Assembly (NCBI GenBank): GCA_012270485.1
Contig: JAAXIF010000070.1
Span: 1 to 33,757, forward strand
Reading direction: 5' to 3'
From: Sphingobacteriales bacterium
GTDB taxonomy: Bacteria; Bacteroidota; Bacteroidia; Chitinophagales; Chitinophagaceae
Length of the DNA: 33,757 nucleotides
In this document: positions 14,950 to 22,113 of the stretch, piece after piece
How the letters are laid out: every line of letters begins with the position of its first letter
Position numbering within the stretch: position 1 is the first letter of the stretch
The notes under the pieces: generated by a model
Told to the model about the DNA's origin: nothing
Database searches by the model: none
Seen by the model: only the letters and a program-made list of their open reading frames with translations
Translations under genes and position numbers: made by a program

Positions 14950-15872
14950 ACGAGGTATATCGATATATAGGTTATACAAAGCAGTCCTTTCATCAAAAGA
15001 TGAATCGACAGCTTTCTCAGCGAGGGGAAGAACTGTTGTTATTGCCCATTATCGCCGAATTACGTAATGAGCATCCCGGAGTAGCTGCTAGGCAACTGTA
15101 TTGGATACTTCGGCCATCGAATATAGGCAGGGATCGGTTTGAAAAACTATGCTTTGAAAACGGGTTTAAATTAGAAAAAAGCAAGGCATATAAAAGAACA
15201 ACAGATAGTAACGGAGTGATAAGATTCCCCAACTTAGTAGCGGGTGTGGAGTTTACCTATATCAACCAAGCTTGGAGCAGTGATATCACCTATTATCAGA
15301 TTGGAGACAGGTTCTACTACTTAACCTTTATTATCGATTTATTCTCCAGAAGAATAGTCGGTTATAATGTAAGTGAATCTCTGACAACCGAACAAACAAG
15401 CCTACCAGCTCTGCAGATGGCAGTTAAAGATCGTTGCCCGCCTTCAACACTCATTTTTCATTCTGATGGAGGAGGTCAATATTATTCTAAGGCATTTTTG
15501 GAGTTTACAAAAGATAAACTGAAGAATAGTATGTGTGAAATGGCCTATGAAAACCCTAATGCAGAAAGGATCAATGGAACGATTAAGAATCAGTACCTTA
15601 AAGGTTACAACCCGATGAATTATTCCTCCTTAGTAAACATGACCCAAAGAGCAGTCTATAATTACAATACCGTGAGACCACATAAGTCACTGAAAAAAAG
15701 TACACCTGTTGCTTTTGAAGAACAATTGTCTGCCGACAGCACCCTATTAAAATCCAATGATTTTTGCATCGAAAACAATATAAATCAACAGTATCAGAAA
15801 AATCATCAGATCTTAATAGGAGACCAAATCAATAATATTAATCCAAGTTTAAAAACGGTCAACGTATTTTAG
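14946..15872 (+). CDS. IS3-family transposase OrfB (DDE integrase)
   Basis: A 308-residue catalytic subunit with an rve-type DDE core. The first Asp is in WSSDITYYQIGD and the second in FHSDGGGQYYS. The Glu is in YENPNAERINGTIK, followed by the YNTVRPHKSLKKSTPVAFE tail characteristic of the family. Upstream, HPGVAARQLYWIL is the HTH_21-like region. All three catalytic residues are present and the frame is unbroken. It is translated either from its own ATG (ATGA overlap with orfA) or as a -1 frameshift fusion. Confidence 0.95.
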   Translation: MNEVYRYIGYTKQSFHQKMNRQLSQRGEELLLLPIIAELRNEHPGVAARQLYWILRPSNIGRDRFEKLCFENGFKLEKSKAYKRTTDSNGVIRFPNLVAGVEFTYINQAWSSDITYYQIGDRFYYLTFIIDLFSRRIVGYNVSESLTTEQTSLPALQMAVKDRCPPSTLIFHSDGGGQYYSKAFLEFTKDKLKNSMCEMAYENPNAERINGTIKNQYLKGYNPMNYSSLVNMTQRAVYNYNTVRPHKSLKKSTPVAFEEQLSADSTLLKSNDFCIENNINQQYQKNHQILIGDQINNINPSLKTVNVF

Positions 15873-15881
15873 GCATTGACA
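15849..15881 (-). repeat. IS right terminal inverted repeat
   Basis: Read on the minus strand it begins TGTCAATGCC and contains GTTGACCGTTTTT. The orfB stop codon lies inside it. The ACC target copy follows directly. Confidence 0.93.
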
Positions 15882-15945
15882 ACCTAGCACCTAGTACCTT
15901 GCACCCAGTACCCGATAACCCGATGACCCGATGACCCGATCACCC
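15882..15945. repeat. Heptamer and octamer repeats running into maf
   Basis: Heptamers CCTAGCA/CCTAGTA/CCTTGCA/CCCAGTA (15883-15910) pass into octamers CCCGATAA/CCCGATGA/CCCGATCA (15911-15945). The last units include the maf start codon and its first five codons. Confidence 0.85.
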
Positions 15946-16515
15946 CGCCCCATCATCCTCGCCTCCCAATCCCCACGCAGAAAAATGCTTCTCGAGTGGG
16001 CAGAGATACCTTTTGAAGTGATTGTACAACCAACCGATGAAACATTTCCTGCAAGCCTGTCGATGGAAGAAGTGCCGGTTCATATTGCACGTAACAAAGC
16101 GAAAGTGATTGGTGAACAATTGGATGCGGATGATCAGCGTTGGATATTGGCTGCGGATACAATTGTGGTATTAAATGAGGAAGTGATCGGAAAACCGGTG
16201 GATAGAAATGATGCAATAGATATTTTAAAGAAATTATCCGGACAAACACATCGTGTCATTACAGGAGTGGTATTGATGAAAGGAGCAGCAGAACATGCAT
16301 TTTCAGATATTACAGAAGTGGTATTTCATGCTTTGACAGAAGAACAGATCCGTTTTTATGTCGATAAATACCAACCTTACGATAAAGCCGGAGCCTATGC
16401 CATACAGGAATGGATCGGCGTAGTAGGGATACATTCCATCAAAGGCGATTTCTACAATGTGATGGGATTACCCGTGAGTAGGGTAGTGCAACTATTGGAA
16501 CGCATCCAAAAATAA
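15931..16515 (+). CDS. maf: Maf-like nucleoside triphosphate pyrophosphatase
   Basis: A 194-residue Maf/HAM1-superfamily enzyme, predicted to hydrolyse dTTP/UTP and modified nucleotides to monophosphates. Conserved motifs are IILASQSPRRKMLL (8-21), the catalytic-loop Asp in ILAADTIVVL, and LSGQTHRVITGV. DKAGAYAIQEWIG places it in the YhdE-like (dTTP/UTP) branch. The only start upstream of the SQSPRR block is an ATG that belongs to the octamer repeat, so residues 1-5 (MTRSP) are repeat-encoded. With the IS element 49 nt upstream, its original promoter is probably lost or replaced. Confidence 0.92.
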   Translation: MTRSPRPIILASQSPRRKMLLEWAEIPFEVIVQPTDETFPASLSMEEVPVHIARNKAKVIGEQLDADDQRWILAADTIVVLNEEVIGKPVDRNDAIDILKKLSGQTHRVITGVVLMKGAAEHAFSDITEVVFHALTEEQIRFYVDKYQPYDKAGAYAIQEWIGVVGIHSIKGDFYNVMGLPVSRVVQLLERIQK

Positions 16516-16570
16516 AATCAGGTAGAAACCGCAATAGCGACGCATTTATTTTTCAGGCAAAACCTGCATC

Positions 16571-17827
16571 ATGAATGAACGCTTATTACAATACATCTGG
16601 CAGTTTCAATATTATCAACAACAACAATTACAAACCACATCCGGTGAACCATTGCAGATACTGCATCCCGGTACTTTGAATACCCATCAGGGACCAGATT
16701 TTTCTGCTGCAAGAATCCGAATCGGACAAACCATCTTGGCCGGACATATTGAATTACATATCCTCTCATCCGACTGGCATCGGCACAAACATTCCGGTGA
16801 TACCCATTACAACAATGTGATTTTACATGTGGTATGGACAGATGATGGTGCCACACCAGCACATATACCCGTACTGGTTTTAGAAAATCGGGTATCTACT
16901 TTATTGCTGGAGCGTTATACCAGTATGATGCAAACGATCAGCGTTATAGCCTGTCATCATCATCTGCCGGTATTGAATGAATTGGCATGGTTTGCATGGA
17001 AAGAAAGATTGATGGTAGAAAGACTGGAAAGAAAATCACAACAAATCATACAGTTATTACAACAAAACCAAGGTCATTGGGATGAAGTGTTTTGGTGGCA
17101 ACTGGCAGCCGGTTTTGGATCCAAAATCAATGCGGCTTTTTTTGAACGAGTTGCCAAATCCATCCCATATGCCGTAGTGAAAAGACATCGTCACCATCTG
17201 GATGAAATAGAAGCACTCTTATTCGGACAAGCCAAAATGATACACACAGGGTTGAAAGACGCTTATGCCAAAGCCTTGTTGCGCAATCATCAACACCTGA
17301 AAAAGAAATATGCATTGGACACTGTTGATGGCGGTCCGGTCTTTCTGCGTATGCGCCCAGCCTCTTTTCCCACTATTCGTTTAGCACAATTGGCGATGTT
17401 ACTTCATCAGCGAGAACATTTGTTGGATCAGGTCAGACAAGTCAACAGCATTGAGGAAGTAATGCGTTTATTCCAGACAAAAGCCGGTCACTATTGGAAT
17501 ACGCATTTCGTTTTTGATGAACCGGTATCGCAAGAGCCGCGTTTTGTTGGACAACAAATGTTACTCCATCTGATGATCAATGTAGTGGTGCCAATATTAT
17601 TTGCATACGGACAAGAAAAAGGCAATACCCAACAAAAAGAAAAAGTACTCCACTGGCTCTACCAATTAGCACCCGAGCAAAACAAGATCACCCGCTACTG
17701 GAAATCCACCGGCATCCCCAACCGCAGCGCCCTCGACACCCAATCCCTCCTCGAACTTCACACCCAATATTGTGTTAATAAAAGATGTTTAGAGTGTAGT
17801 GTAGGCAACAGATTGTTGAGGGGGTGA
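16571..17827 (+). CDS. DUF2851 family protein
   Basis: A 418-residue protein of the DUF2851 family, widespread in Bacteroidota and of unknown function. Recognisable family features are the N-terminal ERLLQYIWQFQYY, LHPGTLNTHQGPDFSAARIRIG (about 30-51), the block GHIELHILSSDWHRHKHSGD, and HYNNVILHVVW. The His/Asp-rich central segment suggests a metal site or nuclease-like fold, but this is inference. The C-terminus ends in a Cys pair, CVNKRCLECSVG, that could bind zinc. It starts 55 nt after maf in the same direction and may share its transcript. Its stop is next to a heptamer array. Confidence 0.85.
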   Translation: MNERLLQYIWQFQYYQQQQLQTTSGEPLQILHPGTLNTHQGPDFSAARIRIGQTILAGHIELHILSSDWHRHKHSGDTHYNNVILHVVWTDDGATPAHIPVLVLENRVSTLLLERYTSMMQTISVIACHHHLPVLNELAWFAWKERLMVERLERKSQQIIQLLQQNQGHWDEVFWWQLAAGFGSKINAAFFERVAKSIPYAVVKRHRHHLDEIEALLFGQAKMIHTGLKDAYAKALLRNHQHLKKKYALDTVDGGPVFLRMRPASFPTIRLAQLAMLLHQREHLLDQVRQVNSIEEVMRLFQTKAGHYWNTHFVFDEPVSQEPRFVGQQMLLHLMINVVVPILFAYGQEKGNTQQKEKVLHWLYQLAPEQNKITRYWKSTGIPNRSALDTQSLLELHTQYCVNKRCLECSVGNRLLRG

Positions 17828-17831
17828 GTCA

Positions 17832-17930
17832 TGAGGAAGCTACGAGCTGTGAGCTTCGAGCTATGAGCTTTTTTACTCGAGTGATACTGCATCACTAAAC
17901 CGAAAAGCTCGCAGCTCGTGGCTCACAGCC
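17832..17930. repeat. Facing heptamer arrays (GAGCTNN)
   Basis: Heptamers GAGCTGT/GAGCTTC/GAGCTAT (17836-17870) face the inverse set GCTCGCA/GCTCGTG/GCTCACA (17906-17929). They separate two converging genes and can form a hairpin. The right array contains the stop codon of the minus-strand OsmC gene. Confidence 0.85.
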
Positions 17931-18330
17931 AATAAAACGCCATATCCAACTCCATCTCCGGATGAAGGCTTCTCTCCACAGGACAAGTCCTGGCGGTGCG
18001 TTCTAGGAGGTCTTTGGTTTTGTCGTCGAGTTGGAGGGTGGGTGGAAAATAGACATGGGCAATGATCTTACCGATTCTGCGTGGGTCACTTAACATGATT
18101 TTGGTGGTCTCTATACGGGTGCCATCTAAGTCAATGTTGAGGGTGCGAGCTTTGATGGCCATGGTAGTTACCATGCAGGCACTGAGGGCAGTTGCGACAA
18201 GATCAGTGGGTGAGAAGCGTTCACCTTTACCTTGGTTATCAGTAGGAGCATCGGTTTCAATACTGGTGCCACTCTGTAAATGGGTAGCGATGGTACGTAA
18301 TTCACCTTTATAAATAATTTGTGAAGTCAT
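17923..18330 (-). CDS. OsmC family protein (YhfA-like)
   Basis: A 135-residue OsmC-fold protein. The two redox cysteines are Cys52 in ATALSACMVTTMAIKA and Cys116 in RTCPVERSLHPE. PTDNQGKGERFSPTDLVATAL before the first Cys is the pattern of the YhfA/Ohr-related branch rather than of classical OsmC (compare 4300-4710). A thiol-peroxidase role is likely but the substrate is unknown. Its last sense codon and TGA stop are made from the GGCTGTGAGCC of the adjoining heptamer array. It diverges from the exported-protein gene, with 39 nt between start codons. Confidence 0.9.
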   Translation of the reverse strand: MTSQIIYKGELRTIATHLQSGTSIETDAPTDNQGKGERFSPTDLVATALSACMVTTMAIKARTLNIDLDGTRIETTKIMLSDPRRIGKIIAHVYFPPTLQLDDKTKDLLERTARTCPVERSLHPEMELDMAFYWL

Positions 18331-18369
18331 TGCGTCATTTTTGCCATAAATTTACAAGTAACAAATCAA

Positions 18370-19188
18370 ATGGAAGTGAAGAAGCTATTCATCGTTGTGG
18401 GTCTCCTGAGTTCAATGGCTGTTGTTGCACAGCAATCACCTGCTCAATTGGAGAAAGCCCGGAAAAAGGCAGAGAGAAAGGAGAAGATCAATCAACTGAT
18501 CAAACAAGAAGAAGAAGGTGCCCTGATCTATAATAAACAAGGTGCATTCGGTTTTAAATTCAATACCGATGGATGGGGTATGTTCTATGAAAGAGGAAAA
18601 TACAAAACCATCAATAAAACCAGTTTATGGTGGATCGAATTGGGTGAACACAAACATCCCAAAGAGGAAAAAGTACCCACCATCAGTGCCTCGGGTGGAT
18701 TCCTCATCGTTTCCAGTTATATCTATGGTAAACGCAATAATTTCTATAACCTGAAACTCGGTTTTGGAGAACAGCGTTTGATCGGTGGTAAAGGCAATAA
18801 AAACGGGGTAGCGGTTTCTGCCATTTATGGGGGCGGATTAACAGCAGGCATGCTGAAACCCTATTATATCGAGATCCAGGACCCCACTACTAACCGTCAG
18901 GAGCAGATCAAATACGATAATAACGATAATCTATTCCTCGATCCCAACATTATCTTAGGCAGGGGCGGACTCACCAAGGGCTTTGGCGAAATGAAATTTG
19001 TGCCCGGTGCACACGTAAGAACTGCGCTGCGTTTTGATTATGGTCGCTACAATGAAGTGCTCTCAGCCCTCGAGGTGGGATTGAATGCCGAATATTATTC
19101 CCAAAAAATACCCATTTTACTGCTAAACCCTGAAAAATCATTCTTTTTCAACGCCTATGTCGCCCTCACTTTTGGTAAACGAAAGTGA
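18370..19188 (+). CDS. Exported protein, probable outer-membrane beta-barrel
   Basis: A 272-residue protein that I cannot assign to a named family. Residues 1-20 form a signal peptide (MEVKKLFIVVGLLSSMAVVA, cleavage likely before QQ). A short charged helix follows (QLEKARKKAERKEKINQLIKQ in part). The rest alternates hydrophobic and polar residues with many Gly and aromatic residues (GAFGFKFNTDGWGMFYERG, NFYNLKLGFGEQR, AYVALTFGKRK), which suggests amphipathic beta strands ending in an aromatic C-terminal strand. No catalytic motif is visible. It lies 67 nt before lipA in the same direction, but lipA has its own -7 box. Confidence 0.7.
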   Translation: MEVKKLFIVVGLLSSMAVVAQQSPAQLEKARKKAERKEKINQLIKQEEEGALIYNKQGAFGFKFNTDGWGMFYERGKYKTINKTSLWWIELGEHKHPKEEKVPTISASGGFLIVSSYIYGKRNNFYNLKLGFGEQRLIGGKGNKNGVAVSAIYGGGLTAGMLKPYYIEIQDPTTNRQEQIKYDNNDNLFLDPNIILGRGGLTKGFGEMKFVPGAHVRTALRFDYGRYNEVLSALEVGLNAEYYSQKIPILLLNPEKSFFFNAYVALTFGKRK

Positions 19189-19190
19189 CC

Positions 19191-19198
19191 TATTTTTG
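19191..19198 (+). promoter_or_regulatory. Putative -7 promoter element for lipA
   Basis: TATTTTTG matches TAnnTTTG exactly, 58 nt before the lipA ATG. The nearest TTTG upstream (19171-19174) is 16 nt away, a little short for a -33 element. A hairpin GGCAGT/ACTGCC with an inner CCGA/TCGG (19215-19238) lies between box and start. Confidence 0.45.
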
Positions 19199-19214
19199 TT
19201 GTTTCATAGTGAGT

Positions 19215-19238
19215 GGCAGTCCGAGTTCGGAAACTGCC
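19215..19238 (+). promoter_or_regulatory. Leader hairpin upstream of lipA
   Basis: GGCAGT pairs with ACTGCC and, inside it, CCGA pairs with TCGG across a 2-nt loop and two unpaired As. It would sit in the lipA 5' untranslated region, 17 nt before the start codon. There is no T-run, so it is not a standard terminator. Confidence 0.35.
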
Positions 19239-19255
19239 TTTAAAAAGAGGCGTAC

Positions 19256-20185
19256 ATGCAAGAGTTACCAGTAGTTGCGAAAGTAGATCCTACCAGTTCC
19301 AAAATACAAAAGCCATCCTGGCTTCGTGTGAAATTACCGATTGGAGAAAGCTATAAACACGTTCGTGGTTTAGTAGATACCCATAAACTGCATACCATTT
19401 GTGAAAGTGGCAATTGTCCGAATATGGGCGAATGCTGGGGTGAAGGCACGGCCACCTTCATGATCCTGGGAAATGTCTGTACCCGCAGCTGTGGTTTCTG
19501 TGCCGTAGCTACCGGCAGACCCGCACCCGTTGATTGGGATGAACCCCAGCGTGTAGCAGAAGCCATACACCTCATGAAAGTAAAACACGCCGTACTCACC
19601 AGTGTGGATCGTGATGAACTGAAAGATGGAGGCTCCATCATCTGGTACAATACCATCAAAGCCGTTAAAAACCTCAACCCCGATACCACACTAGAAACAT
19701 TAATCCCCGACTTCAAAGGCAATGCTGATCAGGTACAACGCATCATTGATGCAGCACCAGAGGTGGTAAGCCATAATATGGAAACGGTGGAACGTCTCAC
19801 CCGACAGGTAAGGGTACAGGCGAAATACCATAGAAGTCTGGAAGTATTACGCCTACTCAAAGAAGGCGGTATGCGCACCAAAACCGGCATGATGCTCGGC
19901 TTGGGTGAAACCAAAGAAGAAGTGGTACAAAGCATGAAAGACCTCGTAAATGTAGGTTGCGATGTACTCACTCTCGGACAATACCTGCAACCCACCAAAA
20001 AACACTTACCGGTCCAACGTTTTGTGCACCCCGACGAATTCGCCGAACTCCGCGAAATCGGTTACGACCTCGGTTTCGACTATGTAGAAAGCGGTCCATT
20101 GGTTCGCTCTTCTTATCATAGTGAGAAGCATGTGATTAAGGGTTGGGGGAGAAATAAATGGATGGAGGAGAAAGCTGCACTTTAG
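19256..20185 (+). CDS. lipA: Lipoyl synthase
   Basis: A 309-residue radical-SAM enzyme that inserts two sulfur atoms into octanoyl groups on lipoyl domains of 2-oxoacid dehydrogenases and GcvH. The auxiliary 4Fe-4S cluster ligands are Cys49, Cys54 and Cys60 ([13 protein letters not shown]) plus the Ser of the C-terminal VRSSYHSE. The radical-SAM cluster uses Cys75, Cys79 and Cys82 (CTRSCGFC). The length is normal. The stop codon runs into heptamers GTGAATG. A diverged 106-bp copy of its 3' end lies at 22004-22109, beyond the HipBST-like module. Confidence 0.97.
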   Translation: MQELPVVAKVDPTSSKIQKPSWLRVKLPIGESYKHVRGLVDTHKLHTICESGNCPNMGECWGEGTATFMILGNVCTRSCGFCAVATGRPAPVDWDEPQRVAEAIHLMKVKHAVLTSVDRDELKDGGSIIWYNTIKAVKNLNPDTTLETLIPDFKGNADQVQRIIDAAPEVVSHNMETVERLTRQVRVQAKYHRSLEVLRLLKEGGMRTKTGMMLGLGETKEEVVQSMKDLVNVGCDVLTLGQYLQPTKKHLPVQRFVHPDEFAELREIGYDLGFDYVESGPLVRSSYHSEKHVIKGWGRNKWMEEKAAL

Positions 20186-20187
20186 TG

Positions 20188-20358
20188 AATGGTGAATCAT
20201 TGTTGTTCGGTACAACTGCTGCGAGCCATGAGCTACGAGCTTTGAGCCTTTATAAATGATGAAGTAACTTTTGGAAAGTTTTGAAACTTTCCAAAGTAAT
20301 TGCGCACTTCTAATGCCTAACTCCTAACCCCCTATTCACCATTCACCATTGACAATTC
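20188..20358. repeat. Mixed extragenic repeats between lipA and hipB
   Basis: Heptamers GTGAATG/GTGAATC just after lipA face the inverse ATTCACC/ATTCACC/ATTGACA/ATTCACG set at 20330-20358. Between them are GAGCTNN heptamers (20223-20247) and hairpin repeat A (20264-20306). No gene is visible in this gap. Confidence 0.8.
20264..20306. repeat. Hairpin repeat, copy A
   Basis: AACTTTTGGAAAGTT (20266-20280) faces AACTTTCCAAAG with a TTGA loop, followed by TTGCGCAC. It is the first of three related copies around the HipBST-like module (others at 21945 and 22114). Confidence 0.85.
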
Positions 20359-20361
20359 ACG

Positions 20362-20437
20362 TATTATAATACCGATTTAACCCAATATTTAAGAATTTAT
20401 CCTTAATATTGTACCAATTAAGAATTATAATACCGAT
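20362..20437. promoter_or_regulatory. Probable hipB promoter/operator region
   Basis: The 14-mer ATTATAATACCGAT occurs at 20363-20376 and again at 20424-20437, the second running into the hipB start codon. Between them CAATATTTAAG (20383-20393) and CTTAATATTG (20402-20411) form an inverted repeat with one bulged base. This arrangement suits autoregulation by the XRE protein encoded next, as in other hipB-type operons. Confidence 0.5.
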
Positions 20438-20648
20438 GGACAAGGTAGAAATTGGACAATTACTGGCAAAAAGAAGGGTAGAGCTGTCTTTAAAACAGGA
20501 GGACTTGGCTGAATTGGCCAATGTTACTACCAAAACCATTTATCAATTGGAATCCGGTAAAGGCAATCCTGCTTTCTCCACCCTGGAGAAAATCCTGACT
20601 GTACTCGGACTAGATATAAGCATCAGCATTAAAAAGACTAGTGTATGA
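20436..20648 (+). CDS. hipB: HipB-like XRE-family antitoxin/repressor
   Basis: A 70-residue single-domain Cro/C1-type helix-turn-helix protein: IGQLLAKRRVELSLKQEDLAELANVTTKTIYQLESGKGNPAFSTLEKILTVLGL is the complete five-helix fold, quoted here in its standard order. In hip operons the HipB protein represses the promoter and contributes to neutralising the kinase. The ATG at 20436 is chosen over an upstream non-ATG codon because the conserved fold begins about five residues after it. Its TGA overlaps the next ATG by 4 nt, so all three genes are translationally coupled. It lies just downstream of a repeated 14-mer that could be its operator. Confidence 0.9.
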   Translation: MDKVEIGQLLAKRRVELSLKQEDLAELANVTTKTIYQLESGKGNPAFSTLEKILTVLGLDISISIKKTSV

Positions 20649-20968
20649 CAGGAGCAGTTTATAACAATGGAGAACTAGCCGGATACCTGAACAAAACAGC
20701 AGAAGGTCAATTTAGTTTTAGTTATGATCCGGCCTATTACAAGGATAGCTCAAAACCTGCCATTAGTCTAACCTTACCTAAAACCCAACCAGTACATACC
20801 TCCAATTATTTATTCGCTTTTTTTCAGGGGCTGTTGGCGGAAGGGGTGAACAAGGATATACAATGCAGAACATTGAAAATTGATGAGCAGGATGATTTTA
20901 CCAGGTTATTACGCACCGCCGGTGAAGACACCATTGGTGCGATTACCATTCAACCGATCGACAAATGA
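20645..20968 (+). CDS. hipS: HipS-like protein (separate HipA N-terminal subdomain)
   Basis: A 107-residue protein equal to the N-terminal subdomain of HipA (GAVYNNGELAGYLNKTAEGQFSFSYDPAYY, then ISLTLPKTQP and LFAFFQGLLAEGVN). In one-piece HipA this portion precedes the kinase core. Here it is a separate gene, as in the HipBST system of E. coli O127:H6, where HipS is the antitoxin for HipT. The segment GEDTIGAITIQP ends the domain. It overlaps hipB and the kinase gene by 4 nt on each side (ATGA both times), which implies fixed stoichiometry. By analogy it may neutralise the kinase. Confidence 0.88.
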   Translation: MTGAVYNNGELAGYLNKTAEGQFSFSYDPAYYKDSSKPAISLTLPKTQPVHTSNYLFAFFQGLLAEGVNKDIQCRTLKIDEQDDFTRLLRTAGEDTIGAITIQPIDK

Positions 20969-21948
20969 CATGCAAAGGATGTTATAAGCCCGTAAAAGAA
21001 GGCTATTGCCTGCGTTGCCGTAAGACCATCTTTGATGGGTTACGGACCTCGCCTGTATTGCCATTTGATACACCGAAAGATGAAAACCTGGTTTACTTTC
21101 AGGAACACAGTAAACGCTTATCGATATCCGGGGTACAGTTGAAATATTCTTTGCGATTGCAGCATAAAGAATTGGTATTAACAGAGAAGGGAGGTACCTA
21201 TATTCTCAAACCCATTCCTCCTGCACAACAGTTGAGGTATACAGATCAGGTACCGGAGAATGAACACCTGACCATGCAAATTGCCAAACAGGTTTTTAAG
21301 ATTCCGACGGCAGAAAATGCCTTGGTGTATTTCAAAGATGGCACACCCGCTTATCTCACCAAAAGATTTGATGTAGCAGCAGACGGCACCAAATATTTAC
21401 AAGAAGATTTTGCACAACTCACCAATAGAACCAACAGAACCCACGGAGAAACTTTTAAATACGAAGGCAGTTATGAAGAAATTGGGCAATTGATTCATCG
21501 ATTTGTACCTGCCGCTATGATTGCTGCAGAACGTTTCTTCCATCAGCTTATTTTTAATTATGTGTTTTCCAATGGGGATGCCCACCTGAAAAATTTTTCA
21601 TTGTTACGCAATCCAATAGGCGAGTACCAATTAACACCCGCTTATGATTTGTTGAGTACGGTGATCCACTCTCCACAGGAATCTGATACCGCGTTGGATC
21701 TATACGAGGGAAGCATTGATGCCCCCTTCTTTAGTACCTATGGTTATTATGGACGACCTGATTTTCTGGAGCTGGCAAAACGTCTATCCATTAACTTACA
21801 ACGAGCGGAAAAAATGATCAATCAATATACCATTCGTTATGATGAGGTAGAAAAAATGGTGGAACATTCTTTTTTAATTCCTGAAGTGAAGACGCTCTAT
21901 TTAAAAAATATTAAAGACAAAATCACACGAATGAATGTTGTTAGGTAA
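20965..21948 (+). CDS. hipT: HipT-like serine/threonine kinase toxin with zinc ribbon
   Basis: A 327-residue HipA-type kinase lacking the N-terminal subdomain. Residues 1-20 form a C-x2-C-x8-C-x2-C zinc ribbon (MTCKGCYKPV...CLRC). The regulatory Gly-rich loop is RLSISGVQLKYSL with Ser53 and Ser55 in an S-I-S motif, the same motif that is autophosphorylated in HipT. The catalytic loop is NGDAHLKNFSLL and the metal-binding Asp is in TPAYDLLST, so the kinase looks complete. HipT of E. coli phosphorylates tryptophanyl-tRNA synthetase; the target here is unknown. The stop codon overlaps hairpin repeat B. Confidence 0.9.
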   Translation: MTCKGCYKPVKEGYCLRCRKTIFDGLRTSPVLPFDTPKDENLVYFQEHSKRLSISGVQLKYSLRLQHKELVLTEKGGTYILKPIPPAQQLRYTDQVPENEHLTMQIAKQVFKIPTAENALVYFKDGTPAYLTKRFDVAADGTKYLQEDFAQLTNRTNRTHGETFKYEGSYEEIGQLIHRFVPAAMIAAERFFHQLIFNYVFSNGDAHLKNFSLLRNPIGEYQLTPAYDLLSTVIHSPQESDTALDLYEGSIDAPFFSTYGYYGRPDFLELAKRLSINLQRAEKMINQYTIRYDEVEKMVEHSFLIPEVKTLYLKNIKDKITRMNVVR

Positions 21949-21988
21949 CTTTTGGAAAGTTTCAGAACTTTCCAAAAGTTGTTGTGCA
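21945..21988. repeat. Hairpin repeat, copy B, over the hipT stop
   Basis: Arms 21947-21961 and 21966-21980 are a perfect 15-bp inverted repeat with loop TCAG, followed by GTTGTGCAT. The hipT TAA is part of the left arm. It probably stabilises or ends the hip transcript, although no T-run follows. Confidence 0.88.
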
Positions 21989-22003
21989 TCCCCTGCACTG
22001 AAG

Positions 22004-22109
22004 CTATGTAGAAAGCGGTCCATTGGTTCGCTCTTCTTACCATAGTGAGAAATAGGTGATCAAAGGCTGGGGGAGAGGGAAGTGGATGGAGGAGAAGGCT
22101 ATAGTTTAG
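22004..22109 (+). pseudogene. lipA: Fragment of a second, diverged lipA 3' end
   Basis: This stretch aligns without gaps to the last 35 codons of the real lipA (from TATGTAGAAAGCGGTCC to the stop). Eleven codons differ: seven are synonymous, three change residues in the variable tail, and one turns a His codon into TAG. The pattern is that of an orthologue from a relative, not of a recently decayed local copy. The left junction is abrupt, just before CTATGTAG. It probably marks the edge of imported DNA. Confidence 0.9.
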
Positions 22110-22113
22110 TCCC

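Larger units (their letters stand above)
14462..15881 (+). mobile_element. Complete IS3-family insertion sequence
   Basis: A 1420-bp element with 33-nt terminal inverted repeats (14462-14494 and 15849-15881, 26 of 33 identical, sharing GTTGACCGTTTTT). Its ends are TG...CA. The target duplication is ACC (14459-14461 and 15882-15884), the 3 bp typical of IS3. It carries orfA and orfB with intact catalytic residues and a frameshift signal, so it may still be active. It lies in the repeat-filled gap between the ubiA-like gene and maf and probably cuts maf off from upstream promoters. Confidence 0.96.

Noticed and set aside
17127..17315. Other short frames within the DUF2851, topA, lipA and Z1 genes
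   Set aside because: All are antisense or alternative-frame shadows without homology-like motifs or start context.
20409..20435. Upstream in-frame extension of hipB
   Set aside because: It begins at a non-ATG codon and covers the putative operator. The ATG at 20436 directly precedes the conserved HTH.
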